NCBI RefSeq assembly: GCF_014633365.1
Contig: NC_068349.1
Coordinates: forward strand, 11,210,753-11,274,752
Direction of reading: 5' to 3'
From: Diospyros lotus
Taxonomy: Eukaryota; Streptophyta; Magnoliopsida; Ericales; Ebenaceae
Length of the DNA stretch: 64,000 nucleotides
Part shown: positions 1 through 11,470 of the stretch, in pieces
Layout: the number at the start of each line of letters is the position of its first letter
Numbering within the stretch: the stretch's first letter is position 1
Position numbers and translations under genes: made by a program
The notes under the pieces: model-generated
Seen by the model: only the letters and a program-made list of their open reading frames with translations
The model's database searches: none
Told to the model about the DNA's origin: nothing

Positions 1-2
1 GG

Positions 3-900
3 CACCACCAGAAATGGCCCATGGGGTGGAAGGTAATAGCGGGAGTCAACTACTTAAGAACTTCATGGCTCTACGACCCCCAGAGTTTAGCGGGGGAATT
101 GACGCAGTAGCAGTAGAAAGATGGATGAAGATTATGGAGAAACGCCTCAGAGCGGTGGGATGTACTGATGCATAGAAGGTGCAATTAGCAACCTTTGTGT
201 TGGTTGGGGATGCTGAAACATGGTGGGAAATAGCTAAGCAGAGATTTGCAAATAAAGAGCCTACCTAGCAGAACTTCAAGGGGCTTTCAACAATACGTAT
301 TTCCTGAGTGGATGCGGGCACAAAAGGTGTATGAGTTCATTGAGTTAACTCAAGGCAACAAGTTAGTGGCCCAGTACAAGGTTGAATTTATCTCATTGGC
401 CAGGTTTGTGCCAGAGTTAGTGTCTTCAAAAGCAAACAAGGCGGCGAAGTTTCAACTGGGCCTACGTGCTGAAATTCGATATGCCTTAGCCGGAGCCTGG
501 ATTACGAACTACTTTGCCGTTGTACAAAGAGCTTATGCCATCGAAAGAGATAGGATTGAGATGGGGATGGATCAGGCAACATTAAAAGGAACGGGATCTT
601 CACAAGGGTGCAACAATGATAAGAAAAGAAGATGGGAAGCGGGGCCAAGAAGGAATGTTCTAGAAGTTCCAACATGTAAGATCTGTGGCAAGAAGCACAA
701 AGACCTGTGTATTTTTGCCAAAGGAGGAGGAGGTTGTTTTCTTTGTGAATAGGCAGGCCACCTTCGGAGGGATTGTCCCCAGAATGTGGGTATCATCCCA
801 ACGACTCCAGTTAAAGACTTGATTTGTTATCGGTGTGGACGGAAGGGGCATCGAGCCAACTCATGCGCTGCGCCACTTTAGCAGGGAGTACCAAGACCAG
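3..900 (+). pseudogene. gag pseudogene with CCHC zinc knuckle (gypsy)
   Basis: Capsid-like gag of the element. Near the start the reading frame has the PPEFSGG segment and a following AETWW motif typical of plant gypsy gag. A TAG at 174-176 and further stops break it. The longest open piece is 246-752. At about 829-870 the frame reads CYRCGRKGHRANSC, a perfect CX2CX4HX4C knuckle, and a damaged second knuckle lies just before it (CFLCE then a stop, then AGHLRRDCP). In a live element this protein packages the RNA. Here it cannot be made in full. Confidence 0.88.
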
Positions 901-971
901 TGAGTTAGGGATAGAGGCCCGATCAAAGGCTTGGGATACGTAGAGTTTAGGGACCAGCTACTCAACCAGCT

Positions 972-1544
972 TTGGCTTACCCTCAGCGATTGGCTATCAC
1001 CGATAAACCCCATGTGCAGGGGAGAGTTTTTGCACTGATAGCAGCGGATGCGGAGAAAAGAAATGACACGATCCAAGGAATCCTATCTCTCTATGGTGTT
1101 GATGTATGTGTGCTTTTCGACATAGGATCTACCCATTCCTTTATTGCACCCCGAGCGGTAGGTTATGTGCCAGTCCCTGGGATTTCTTTACCGTATTATC
1201 TGATTGTTTCTACCCTGGGGGATGTAGCTTTAATAGGTAGAGAAGTATATGAAAATTGCCAAATTATGGTGCATGATAAGGAATTACCGGGCAACCTAAT
1301 AGTTTTAGATATAAAAGATTATGATTTGATTCTAGGAATGAACTGGTTGTCCCGACATTACGCTAAGGTTGACTGTCGCCAAAAGGTAATTCAATTTGAA
1401 CTATCCCAACAGCCTGTTATTGTATATCGAGGTATTAAACCACTGAGTTCTACCCCGATGATCTCTATAATGAAAGCAGAGAAGTTAATACGCCATGGTT
1501 GTGAAGCATACCTTGCCCTCATTTCTATGGATAAGGGAAAATAG
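972..1544 (+). pseudogene. aspartic protease region of gypsy pol (broken)
   Basis: Open piece of 190 residues. The active-site region reads VLFDIGSTHSFI, where families normally have an Asp-Ser/Thr-Gly triad, so the middle residue is altered to Ile. Downstream DYDLILGMNWL is the second conserved block of the retropepsin fold (ILGMDWL in most copies). The piece ends at a TAG at 1542-1544 and the next domain resumes after further stops. This is the processing protease of the element, now inactive through loss of the frame and probably of the active site. Confidence 0.85.
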
Positions 1545-1580
1545 TTAGAGTTGCCAGAAATTCCAATAGTGTGAGATTTC

Positions 1581-2880
1581 TTGAATGTGTTTCCTAACGA
1601 GTTACTAGGATTGCTGCCCTTGAGGGAAGTTGAGTTTGCAATCGAATTGATGCCCGAGACTGAGCCTATTTCTAAAGCTCCATATAGAATGGCTCCAAAC
1701 GAGCTAAAAGAATTGAAGATTCAAATAGAAGAATTGATCGACAAGGGTTTTATTAAACCTAGTGTTTTGCCATAGGGAGCCCTAGTACTTTTTGTAAGAA
1801 AGAATGATGGGTCAATGTGATTATGTATTGATTATTGACAGTTAAATCAAGTAACCCAAAATAATAAGTACCCTCTTTCGCGTGTAGATGATTTATTAGA
1901 CCAGCTTCATGGGGCCTCAGTTTTCTCCCAAATAGATTTGAGATCTGGCTACCATCAAGTAAGAGTCTGAGAGAAGGATATTCAGAAGACTGTATTTCAT
2001 ACCAAATATGGGCATTTCGAGTTTGTGGTAATGCCGTTCGGATTAACTAATGCCTTGGTATTGTTCATGGATTTGATGAATCAAACATTTAGGGAGTATT
2101 TGGATTGCTTTGTTATCGTGTTTATAGACGATATTCTGATTTACTCCCTAGGACTAGAAGAGCATGAGATTCATCTTAGAGTAGTTTTGCAGAAACTTCG
2201 AGAAGAGAGGTTATATGCCAAGTTGAGTAAATGTGACTTTTGGCAGAGACGAGTAGGTTTCCTTGGACATGTGATCTCGGGTAAGGGTATATCTGTGGAC
2301 CCCGAGAAAATTAAGGCGGTAGTGGAGTGGCCGAGACCTACTACGGTGACTGGTATTCAAAGCTTCTTGGGCCTAACTAGTTATTATAGAAAATTCATTG
2401 AGGGATTCATTGAATTATCTTCACCGATGATGAAATTAACTAGAAAAGGGGTAAAGTTTGTTTGGACTGAAGCTTACGAGAATAGTTTTGAGGTACTAAA
2501 AAGAAAGTTGACCACAACGCCAGTGTTGGCCGTTCTGAGAAGTGGGAAGAAGTTTCTTATTTATAGTGATTCGTCACATGCTGGATTAGGGTGTGTATTG
2601 ATGCAGGACGGTCGAGTAAATGCATATGCTTCAAGACAACTAAAGAAACATGAGTTGAATTATCCCACTCACGACTTGGAGTTAGCGATTGTAGTCCTTG
2701 CTCTAAAAATCTGGAGGCATTATTTATATGGTGAGAAAATAGAAATTTATATAGATCATAAAAGTTTAAAATATCTTCTCTCCCAAAAAGACTTAAACTT
2801 GAGACAACGACGGTAGGTAGAATTGTTCAAAGATTATGACTGTGAAATCCTTTTATCACCCTAGGAAAGCTAATGTGGTA
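1581..2880 (+). pseudogene. reverse transcriptase and RNase H region of gypsy pol (broken)
   Basis: The RT starts near 1660 ([12 protein letters not shown]), has stops between 1773 and 2010, and then is open from 2025 to 2816. The catalytic YxDD-type motif is FIDDILIYS at 2121-2147. RNase H follows from about 2550, with [15 protein letters not shown] and [11 protein letters not shown]. The normal RNase H end (KDYDCEI, then YHPRKANVVVDALSR) is split between two frames near 2850, which marks a small indel. Both catalytic centres are still readable, so decay is by stops and a frameshift rather than loss of the domains. Confidence 0.9.
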
Positions 2881-3179
2881 GTTGATGCATTGAGTCGGCG
2901 GGGAGTGGCAATGGCGACAATGATGGTCCAAGAATGGAAATTATTGGAGCAAATGGGTAGATTATCTATTTCTTCTTTAGAGGAGGAACCAATGATATCT
3001 TGTGCATTTATGAGGATACAATCTAAGATATATTGGATCAAATTCAAATTCAACAGTCTAGTGATGAGAGGTAGACACAGGTTGATCGAGAAATTTGCGC
3101 CTATGGGTTATAGTCAAAAGGAGGATGGCTTAATACTATTTTAGGGAAGAATTTGTGTTCTAGCAAATGAAGAAATTAA

Positions 3180-3921
3180 GCAAGAGATTCTATCAAAGGC
3201 TCATAGAGCACGATACACCATCCATCCAGGCATGACAAAAATGTACCAGGATCTTTGCCGTTAATTCTAGTGGGAAGGTATGAAAAGAGACATATCCAAG
3301 TACGTTTTGCAATGTCTTGATTGCTAGCAGGTCAAAGCGAAACATCAAAAATCCGCCGATCTATTGCAATCGTTGCCAATCCCAGAATGGAAATGGGACC
3401 AAATCTTTGTAGACTTTGTAGTAAGCCTGCCTAGAACGACGAGGGGAAATGATGCCATTTGAGTGATTGTTGATAGATTAACAAAATCAGCCCACTTTCT
3501 ACCTGTTAAAAAGGTGTTTCCTTTGAGCCGTTTGGCACGACTATACATTGAAGAAATTGTGCGTTTGCATGGAGTTCCAGCCAGCATAGTATCAGATCGT
3601 GACTCTCGTTTCACTTCACACTTTTGGGGAGCTTTGCAAGACGCCCTAGGAACTAAATTAAAATTCCGTACTGCATTTCATCCACAAACTGATGGACAGA
3701 CGGAGAGGACGATCCAGACTCTAGAAGACATGTTAAGGTCATGTGTGCTTGATTTTGGTGGTGGTTGGGATGAGCATTTACCTTTGTTAGAGTTTGCTTA
3801 CAACAACAGTTATCACTCGAGTATTAAAATGCCACCATATGAGGCATCATACGACAAACCGTGTCATTCACCACTGCTCCTCTTTATACAAAGAACCTAT
3901 TTAGACTCCTACTGCTTCTAA
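3180..3921 (+). pseudogene. integrase region of gypsy pol (truncated)
   Basis: The zinc-binding part begins near 3200 (HRARYTIHPGM) and ends in the CLDC pair near 3314, with stops in between. The DDE core follows: Asp in FVDFV near 3412, Asp in SDRDSRFTS near 3595, and Glu in DGQTERTIQ near 3695. Homology stops shortly after SYDKPCHSP near 3870, before the C-terminal domain. The open piece is 3463-3921. The loss of the integrase tail and everything beyond shows a deletion or truncation joined to unrelated DNA. Confidence 0.9.
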
Positions 3922-4884
3922 TCAATACTTGATCGACAAATGTTCAAAGAAATTTCTTTCAAATCTGTCTTTGACCAACACTTATGGATCTTAAGGTCTG
4001 TCTTTAAATGTGAGGTCCTATCACTATCTACTTATATACTGTTGCATGAAACATATGCCTGAAAGTACCAAAATAAATATTTAGTATCTATGCTTGTTTC
4101 AATGGTTAACCAATGTTTAGTCTTTCTGCTCTTGAAATGCATGGCTGAGAAATTTCCTGATTCTGGCTTGGGTAGGTCCCTGCTATAGAGCATAATGTAT
4201 TGTCAGCACGAGATCTGCTAGAAATTGGTCAATTTTCCCAACACGGGAGGAGCCAGGGGTGGCTGCAGCGTCAATGTGGTTGTTGAAAAGGGAAAGAATT
4301 GGAGCTCTGGATTGTTGACATGTTCATTCCTTGTAGGCTGGTTTGGCCTTTCGGTGAGGTGAGTTTGATTATGTATAAGTGCTTGGTAAATACTTGAGAT
4401 GAGTTAAAATTGTAAAATGACTAAAAGAAATAAAGAATGATGAGTAAGTAGTATATTATATTTTTAGTTTTTTCACAAAGGTTAAAATTGAAATTTGATA
4501 ACAAAATGCACGATGTTAAAAGGCAACCGAAATGGTGAGGTTGCATTGAGACAGCTTGAGTGTTACCAAACACCTCAGCTGCTGTGTTAACGCCGTATTA
4601 GCAAGCCATATTTTTGTATAAATTTTAGAGCTGACACTTAAACTCAAATCATACCTGGTTTAGAAGAAAAACATATTACCTTGTTTGGATCAGGCCTATC
4701 CTGCTCAGAGTCATTCTTTTGCTGTCTAAGGTGATAGATACAGGTATAATTCGTTACTCGAAATGAATAATCTCCCCTGTTCTAAGGACAGCAGCCCCCT
4801 GTTCCAAGGGCATGCTGATGCTACCTATCGAAGGTAAGGTAGTACCTTTATGGTTTGCCACATGTTTCTTTCTCCACCAATCCC
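3922..4884. other. Gene-free interval
   Basis: I see no coding region, RNA gene or clear repeat. The part near 4470-4680 is AT-rich. Codon-like structure does not persist over more than a few dozen bases in any frame. Confidence 0.5.
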
Positions 4885-5153
4885 GCTCTCTCCCCATACG
4901 GGCCCCCGGCCTTCTCTGAGAAATCTAGCGGGAGGCATTATTGCAATGCTTTTGCCGCCTGAACGTTCTTCATCTGCATCAACTGCAAGTTTTCCCCCTT
5001 TGCCGGCACCGCCTAAATGAGGATGATGACGACGCGATGCAGACAGAAGTTACAGTGATGGCTACTATGAGGAAAGAAGGAACTTGGAACCATCCCATCC
5101 CAGCTACCACTGTGCCCAGTGCCACTATGTTGACCGTGTGGCATTCGATGTAA
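4885..5153 (+). pseudogene. DC1 (Cys/His-rich C1-like) gene relic, copy 1, exon 1
   Basis: The translation pieces together a DC1 module across three frames: GRHYCNAFAA, a stop, TFFICINCK in one frame, then YSDGYYEERRNLEPSHPS and YHCAQCHYVDRVAFDV in another. Families have YYCDxCE, then YHCAxCxYxxHxxC. It aligns with the second relic at 10890-11470, including the acidic NEDDDDA linker that corresponds to YPNDDDDYAD there. DC1 domains are diverged zinc-binding C1 modules, common in plants and involved in defence and hormone responses. Key Cys and His residues are lost and the frame is broken, so this is not expressed as a normal protein. A matching second-exon relic is at 8335-8480. Confidence 0.72.
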
Positions 5154-6689
5154 CTATCTATCTATTTTCTGTTAAAATTATTTTTTGGAATTTTTGTTGT
5201 ATTCTTTTAATTTTTAAACTTCCTAAATCATTTCACTTCTTTCTTTTTTTAAAGCAAAAGTCAAAATAAAAGTAGAAAACAACTAATACAAAATGGCCAA
5301 AACTACGACCAAACTCATCTCTTTGTGCAAGTCTCAGTTGTATTTTTAAATATTAAAAATATAAAAATTATATTATTATAAAGAGATTATACAAAAATAT
5401 TATAAAAATATTTATGATAATAATCTCTTATAAACAGTTCGTTTATTTGGATTATAAAAATGATAATAGTGATTGAGAGTTAATGAAAACTTATAAAAGA
5501 AGAAATAAGAAAGAAGAGCATTCATATTTAAATCTAAAAATATTCTCATACTGTTTGTGGAAATAATATGTCTAGTATAAAATTTGTTTCGTCTGATTGG
5601 TTACATAAATTTTAATTGATCAAATATTTTCATCTATAGTATTTTTCTTCTTCTTGATGTAATGTATTGACTACTAATATATTTATAAAGGAAACACACT
5701 AGTTGGTAAGAGAGCCTTCATATGCTTGAATTCATTTTACGTTAAAAAAAAAGAGCAGTGAGATTATCTTGAAGTTGATTGAGAAAGTCACTCCAGCAAT
5801 GAAGTTATGGGCGAAACAATAATAGAATAACAAAAGAACATTGGAGTTAAGTGTGAAACAATAATAGAATAACAAAAAAAAATTGAGAAAGTTTAAAATC
5901 AAAAGTGAGAATGATTATCTAGAATGGGCAATCCTCTTTTATTGATGATAGGCAATCCTTTGTTTAGAATTATGTTTATGCCTTCTTGTTAGGGAGTGAC
6001 TAGGAATGGTTATCCTACATAGATTTGGTGGGATTATTAGGTTTAACTTTTGCAGATTGTCTTTCGTAAGATGTAAGAAGAGAATTTTACCCCAAGTTTA
6101 TAGAGATTAGGTTTAATTGATAGATTGCAAGAAGTAATTCTAGATTATATATAAGCTTGTGGCTTAATTCTAAGAGATAGAGTGCTAGTTGAATTAAGTA
6201 ATTCAGTCCTATACAAGATTGACTTATTTATAGGTTTGGCAAGTCCAAGTAAAGTATCAAGGGCAAATGTGGTCTGGTTAAGCGAACCAAGGCTAAACCG
6301 GTGACCTAATTAGGTGATTAGAGATTGAGGATGGTCTAGTTAAAATGTACATGTGTCATGTGTACTATCTTTAAGTGCATCACTTCTGTAAGAATTGTAT
6401 GATTTATATTATAGATATATAGCAGGTGTATCATATTAAATTTTTCTTAATATTCCTCTATCTAAATACTTGTTTTATTTTGTTCACTCTCTTTATAAGA
6501 GTATTTATTAAATTTTTTTTACTTAATCATATTTCACACATTTTACTTAATCATATTTCACTATATCAATTAAGTGATGGAACACAACTATATCAATTAT
6601 CTTCATTCACCACCCACCATCATCTCATGAAACTTCTCCATGTGAAAATAGTGTTCAAACTTCATTTCATCATTACTCCGCCAGGAAAT
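5154..6689. other. AT-rich interval without recognisable genes
   Basis: Strongly AT-rich, with many short A and T runs near 5340-5500. Two near-identical short phrases (aaacaataatagaataacaa) lie near 5814 and 5856. Short open frames at 5084 and 6426 look random. I see no RNA gene. Confidence 0.5.
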
Positions 6690-6892
6690 ATTATCCACTG
6701 TCAGTCCCAAGCCCGGATAAAGGAGAAGGGTTGCGTTAGGTAGCCGACAACCAGCGTAAAACCTAGTCGGATCCAAATATGAATTCTAGACAAACTATCT
6801 GTTAGGATGTAACCCACATAAAAGTTTAAAATTCATGTAGCCAACTCCACAAGTGGGATAACAGCTGAATATGTTGTTGTTGTTATTGTTGT
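6690..6892 (+). repeat. Retroposon 3' end with TTG-rich tail
   Basis: The stretch from 'agtcccaagcccggataa' through 'catgtagccaactccac' and 'aagtgggataacagctg' ends in a TTG-repeat tail at about 6873-6892. This is the layout of plant non-LTR retroposon 3' ends, whose tails are simple (TTG)n rather than poly(A). A similar end in reverse orientation occurs at 51828-51895. No 5' boundary or target duplication could be fixed, so it may be a SINE or a truncated LINE. Confidence 0.6.
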
Positions 6893-7320
6893 ATGGCCAT
6901 AAATATATCGTAACATCTTTATATATGTTATACTCATAGTCGATACATACTAGCATTTTTTTATTTAACATTTTACGTTATACAAAAGTGCTAATTTTAT
7001 AAAAAATTTCTTTTAATTTTAATTAATCTTGATATCACAAATAAAACTGCTAATGCACTTTTTCATTTCAATTATTATGCCTAAATTATATAAGGTCATC
7101 TCTAAACTCCTCGTAATTTGGGATCCACATATTTGATCAAATCTTTTCGTGAAATGACTTAATTTTCAAATTTTATTATAACATTGCTTACACTTATATT
7201 TTATAAAATATACATTTCATATACTTGGCTTTCAATTTGTTAACTTAAAACTCTAGATTCCAAAATGTTCATTTACATCTCCAACTTTATATTTAATTAA
7301 AAAAGGAGTTAAATTACAAA
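6893..7320. other. AT-rich interval without recognisable features
   Basis: Very AT-rich. No open frames, RNA genes or clear repeats seen. Confidence 0.5.
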
Positions 7321-7555
7321 TAATATGTAATACCTGAGAATCTAGAGAAGTTAGTATATATCGAAGATAGTGTAAAAAAAGAAATAACACTAGGTGGATA
7401 CCTTTTAGGTTGAATGTAGACAAAGAACTCCGGGATTAAGCGTGCTTGAACTAGGGTAGCTCAAGAATGGGTGACCCCCTGGGAAGTTTGCGTAACCCCA
7501 TCAAGGTAAGTTGTTCCGGTCTTTCCTATCGCTCGATGCGAGATGTTATATAATA
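7321..7555 (+). mobile_element. Cassandra-type TRIM solo LTR carrying a 5S rRNA-like core
   Basis: The LTR spans 7326-7550 (225 bp): it starts TGTAATACC and ends GATGTTATA, one base from the usual TGTTACA end. It is flanked by the 5-bp direct repeat TAATA at 7321-7325 and 7551-7555. Bases about 7425-7487 closely follow the inner half of plant 5S rRNA: 'agaactccg', 'ttaagcgtgcttg' and 'gggtgacc' followed by 'cctgggaag'. Cassandra elements are known as terminal-repeat retrotransposons in miniature whose LTRs carry a 5S-like Pol III promoter. With one LTR and a target duplication, this is a solo LTR left by LTR-LTR recombination. It is not a functional 5S gene. A second copy in reverse is at 63891-64000. 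Confidence 0.88.
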
Positions 7556-7938
7556 CTCTTGCGATAAAATTACAAGAAATTTTTTGACGTTTAAGAAATA
7601 ACAATAACCACCCATGTTATTAAATAAAGGGGTAAAATGATCAGTTTACTCTTTATTCTCTAAATAAAAATAAAAAATAAATTAAAATTTAAAAAATTAA
7701 CCAACCACTAAACTCGCTGAATTTATTGCCAACAAGTGGGTTTTGTTTGGGGTGCAATGAACCCATCCGGATTTCTCATAATAGATTATGATAAATCTAG
7801 ATAAGTCCAGTACATGCTAAGTTTATCGTCGACATGTGATGAACAAAGAAAAAAGAAGGGTTTCATCAGAACTTAAGAACAAGAAAAAAAATAAAAAGAA
7901 AAAGGGTTCTGATGAAACTCAAGAAGAAGAAGAAAAAT

Positions 7939-7981
<43 letters not shown>

Positions 7982-8334
7982 TTACCTCTTCAAGTTATTG
8001 TTGTTGTTGTTCTTGACAATGATGCCATCACCGACTGTTTGAAGCAAGAATATTTTCTCTGTATTTTTTGTAATTACTCTAAATTTTAGGAGTATCATTT
8101 CGAGTTTTTCCGAAAAAAGAAAAATTAATTTATGAAATTCTATATTTTAAAATAATTAAGAAATAATCTTTGTTATAAAATATATTCAGCCTTATCATAT
8201 TTTGCAAGGCTATTTCTAAAAATTGAATTGGTGGCCTTCTACTCATAAAAATTCAACCTTTTTCTTTCTTTTTTTTTTTTACTATCACCGCTCACCCTCA
8301 ATTTGCGATCAACAAACTTGCTTCTTACTACAGG
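7556..8334. other. AT-rich interval with a GA microsatellite
   Basis: Bases 7948-7978 are a (GA)n run. Around 7850-7925 there are purine-rich GAA-like stretches and a short inverted repeat (gggtttcatcagaac and its mirrored counterpart gttctgatgaaac). No gene is recognised. Confidence 0.6.
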
Positions 8335-8480
8335 CGTTGAGATTCCTAAAGAAAAAAGGCAAGAAGAACTGAAAATTATTGAAAGTGAGAGTGCCCCCCA
8401 ATAAAGGTAGCTGAAGAAGAGATGACAGAGTTAAATGAGCTACAGACAAAGCTTGATAGGTTGCACACACAAAGAGGAAC
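8335..8480 (+). pseudogene. DC1 gene relic, copy 1, second-exon remnant
   Basis: After a pyrimidine-rich stretch and 'ttactacag' comes 'gcgttgagattcctaaag', which matches 'gtgttgagatttctacaag' after 'cttattatag' at 11610. Both continue with a similar Lys/Glu/Asp-rich coding-like segment and a shared phrase 'gagctacag'. The reading GVEIPKEKRQEELKIIESES is open for about 20 codons and then meets a stop. I infer that this is the small 3' exon of the copy 1 DC1 gene, pushed away from exon 1 by later insertions such as the Cassandra LTR. Confidence 0.5.
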
Positions 8481-10257
8481 AATTAAGCACTACTAACAAT
8501 TTAAAGATCACGTACGTACGTTGCAATTAATGATGTATTATATATTGTTGTAATAAATTAATATGTTTGCAAATATTAGAGACGCGGAGGAGTTTAATTG
8601 TTAATACACATTATATGTTAATTCTAAATTTTTAGCTGACTAGCTAACCCCTTAACAAATCATTTAATTCTTCAGCATGCATAAGTGGAATCTTTGGAAT
8701 TCCCTTTATCTAAACTACCGTAGACTGTAGAGATAAAGCACAAGGAAGAATTACAGCTAAAACCTGAAAGGATCAACAGAAAGATGGGCCACAAATTTTA
8801 ATTTCAATGAAGGTTTGATCAGCATCCGTTCGGAATGGGGGCTCTCCACTGCCAACAACCACGGTAGTAGTTGCGGAAGTACTCGGCCGGGAGAGGACAA
8901 CCACTTGTTCATGTTCGTCTTTCTTCGTTTCGGGGACGGACGTCCTATGATAGGTAACAATAAGCACTATTGGGATGGAAACACCTACAAAACAAGATTA
9001 GTGCACAATAATCAAAATCAAAAGAATAAACTGATAATAGCAATAGGAAGAACACGAAGTAAACTCCCTGTTTCGATCAACGAATATCAATCACGAAGAC
9101 GATGGATCAAGGCATAGATCTGGGCTATAGAACCACCACTTAGGCAACACTATGAATAAGGCCACCAAGCCCCAAATGAAACCCAGCATTGAACCGCCCA
9201 AAACGCCCATCTCTCTTGACCAAAAACAAAAAACCTCTTGCCAACAGAAAGCTCTACCAAAGGAAAAAAAATCACGAAGATAGAGAGAGAGAGAGAGACA
9301 AAGATACAGTAAATCGCAAAAGCCTTTATCAAAAAATCAGCCATACCGAATATATAGAGAAAAAAATCGGTAAGGCGCAGTCCAAGAATGGCAAGGAAAT
9401 CACTGCACAAACCAACAAGGAAGCAAATCAACAAGGAGATGTTGCACAAAGCGAAAAGGAAAGTCAGTGAATAAAGAGGAGACATCGACGCCGACAAGAG
9501 AGAAAGAGAAAGAGAAAGAGACTTGAGTCTCAAAAAAGGACTAACAAGGCTCATATATGAGGCAGCTAAGGCACCAACAAATGGGTTACAACATAGGCCA
9601 CACAGAGAATAGGCTTGCACAAAGCAAATGGGCCATCAGAATAAGTGAGATTTTACAAGACAAATGGGCTAAGGTTTCTCTATCTCTTGAGCAAATGGAC
9701 TAAGGTCTATTTCTCCTCCAAAGAGATGGTAAATGGGCTTATGGTCTGACTTCTAATTGAGCTGCTAATAAATGATGATTATGGGTTAATACTTTAATCA
9801 CGAGTCGAAGTCTATGAAGATTATACCCGTCTCAAACCATCGTCACCACCTTAGTCCTCTTTAAAAAAACACAAACCCAACATGCATAATCAACTTGATG
9901 GAAGGAGACCGACACTTTTGCTCCTCCATCAAGAGGTCGTCGGCAGAGAGAAGCAAGGAATGTCATCAACGGTAGGAGTCTGAGAAAATTGTCCTATTCA
10001 TAGATTGATTCTATGGTCTATAGATACAAGATATAGACAATTTATTTATTTATTCTGTTCATTTTCATAAATAAAAAAAAAAAAGTTAACTCAACTTTTC
10101 AATTAGAATTAGGGGTGGAACCAGTTGGGATAATATACAGTGGAACATGGGAATTCAATGTCTCATGAACTACTACTAAAACCCACTTAGTTTTGTGGAG
10201 AAACTATAACTTTATTGGCTCTAAGTTTTTATTAAGTGATTGATTGGATATATAACA
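8481..10257. other. Interval without a recognisable gene; possible repeat-derived DNA
   Basis: Open frames at 8815-9117 (+) and 9150-9620 (-) show no known domain. The second is hydrophobic mainly because a purine-rich GA tract is read as Ser/Leu on the other strand. Between 9625 and 9740 the phrase 'aaatgggc' recurs (about 9627, 9662, 9731), with a near copy 'aaatggac' at 9693, suggesting a decayed repeat. I could not assign a transposon family. Confidence 0.45.
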
Positions 10258-10846
10258 CTTTTTAATAGTGGTGGCAATTCGTGTTGGCGGGTCGTAATTG
10301 TGTCGTGTCGAGATACACGTCTAACACGTATCAGGTTAACCTGAACACGACCCGTTTAATAATCGTGTCAAATTCCTTAAACCCGAACACGACACGTTTA
10401 TTAAACGTGTAACACGATACGACCCGTTTAACTAAACGTGTCGTGTCGTGTCGTGTCACCTGTTAACTTGTTTAACTCGTTTAATTTAAACGGATTGTGT
10501 TGTGTCACATGTTAAATATGTTATTTAGTTTTAAACGTGTTATTTCGTGTATAATCAACGTGTTCAGATGAACCCACTAACCCTTTTAATTAAACGTGTC
10601 ATTTCTTATATAATCGTGTTAACGTATTCGGATCAACCCGTTAACACGTTTAATTAAACGTGTCATTTCGTGTCTAAACGGGTTAGACGGGTTGACCCTC
10701 CTAAGACACAAAAATAATCGTGTCATAAACGGGTTGACTTATTTATGACCCGAACTTAATTAACCCCAACCCTAACCCGCTTAACTCCATGTCATGTCGT
10801 GTCGTGTAATCGGATTGTGTCTAAAATTGTCTGTCCTACTTTTTAA
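10258..10846. mobile_element. Non-autonomous hAT element with exact 8-bp target duplication
   Basis: The element spans 10266-10838 (573 bp), flanked by the perfect 8-bp repeat CTTTTTAA at 10258-10265 and 10839-10846. Its left end TAGTGGTGGCAATT and the reverse complement of its right end, TAGGACAGACAATT, agree at 9 of 14 positions. An 8-bp duplication and a TAGxGGTGGCAA-like terminus are hAT features. The interior is a mosaic of short motifs such as CGTGTCGTGT, AAACGTGT and ACCCGTTTAA in both orientations, the usual subterminal repeats to which hAT transposase binds. There is no transposase frame, so it would depend on a partner element. Confidence 0.85.
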
Positions 10847-10889
10847 TATAAAATATACCTCTTTTTTTTTTTTCTTTTTTCATCCTCAA

Positions 10890-11470
10890 CCCCAGCTCCA
10901 ACTCCGCGACGTCACTGATCAATCCTGCTATGACAAGTTCCATGATAATTGCCAACTGTGCGGAACCACTACTCGCGTTTGGAATTCGCGCGGCGGGGGA
11001 GTACTGTAAGGACTTTTACTGTGAATTCCTCGTCCGTCCACTGTAAATTCGTCTTACCGGGCGGTGCCGACCACCGTGAAGTTTGAAACCCACCACCACC
11101 CTCTGGCCTTCTCCGAGAAACCTGGACTGCGACATTACTGCAATGTTTGCAACAATAGCTGCAACTCGGCGTTCTTCGTATGCATGAACTGTGAGTTGGC
11201 ACTCCATCTGTATTGCATTCCAAACGTGCCACCAACTGCGAGAGATATGCATCACAGGCATCCCCTCACCCTCACAAGTTCACCGATCAAGGACTACCCA
11301 AATGATGATGATGATTATGCAGACTATTATTGTGATAGCTGTGAGAAAAAGCGGTTTCTGAACGATCCTAGCGGTTACTACTGTGCCCAGGGTCATCATC
11401 ATGGTCATGTTTATATATGTTGCTCATGTTCACTGCGTGTGGGATCCGAGGTGATGCGGTATTTTTGTTA
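10890..11470 (+). pseudogene. DC1 (Cys/His-rich C1-like) gene relic, copy 2, exon 1
   Basis: Three partial DC1 modules in order: CYDKFHDNCQLCG (about 10930-10970), RHYCNVCNNSCNSAFFVC to LALHLYCIP (11125-11225), and YYCDSCEKKRFLNDPSG with YYCAQGHHHGH (11325-11410), linked by HHRHPLTL. DC1 modules usually repeat a HxxH-xCxxC pattern that binds zinc. The 5' part is open to a TAA at 11007-11009; the expected next segment (EYCKDFYCEFLVRPL) is read in another frame, so an indel has broken the gene. The 11064-11471 frame is still open for 135 residues. The tail carries HHHGHVYICCSCS, where a normal Cys is replaced. It may be transcribed but cannot give a full DC1 protein. Confidence 0.78.

Larger units (their letters stand above)
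1..3921 (+). mobile_element. Decayed Ty3/gypsy LTR retrotransposon (internal region, truncated at both ends)
   Basis: Domain order gag, zinc knuckle, protease, reverse transcriptase, RNase H, integrase is that of Ty3/gypsy. The reading frame beginning at base 3 carries gag to RNase H but is broken by many stops; near 2850 the homology moves to the next frame and continues to 3921. The gag start and 5' LTR lie outside the window. The 3' end stops inside the integrase core, and no 3' LTR follows, so the copy is truncated as well as mutated. It is old: nonsense codons occur in every domain. No flanking target duplication can be tested because the left end is missing. Lineage within Ty3/gypsy was not resolved by eye. 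Confidence 0.93.

Noticed and set aside
7425..7487. 5S rRNA gene
   Set aside because: Only the inner half matches and it lies inside an LTR with a target duplication, so it is the Cassandra 5S-like core.
7850..7925. CRISPR-like or regulatory short repeats in the GAA-rich stretch
   Set aside because: They are simple purine repeats and one short inverted repeat in a plant nuclear context. No regular spacer pattern.
9150..9620. 156-residue minus-strand frame that looks like a multi-pass membrane protein
   Set aside because: Its Ser/Leu/Phe-rich text comes from reading GA-rich and A-rich repeats on the other strand. No family motif, splice context or promoter supports it.
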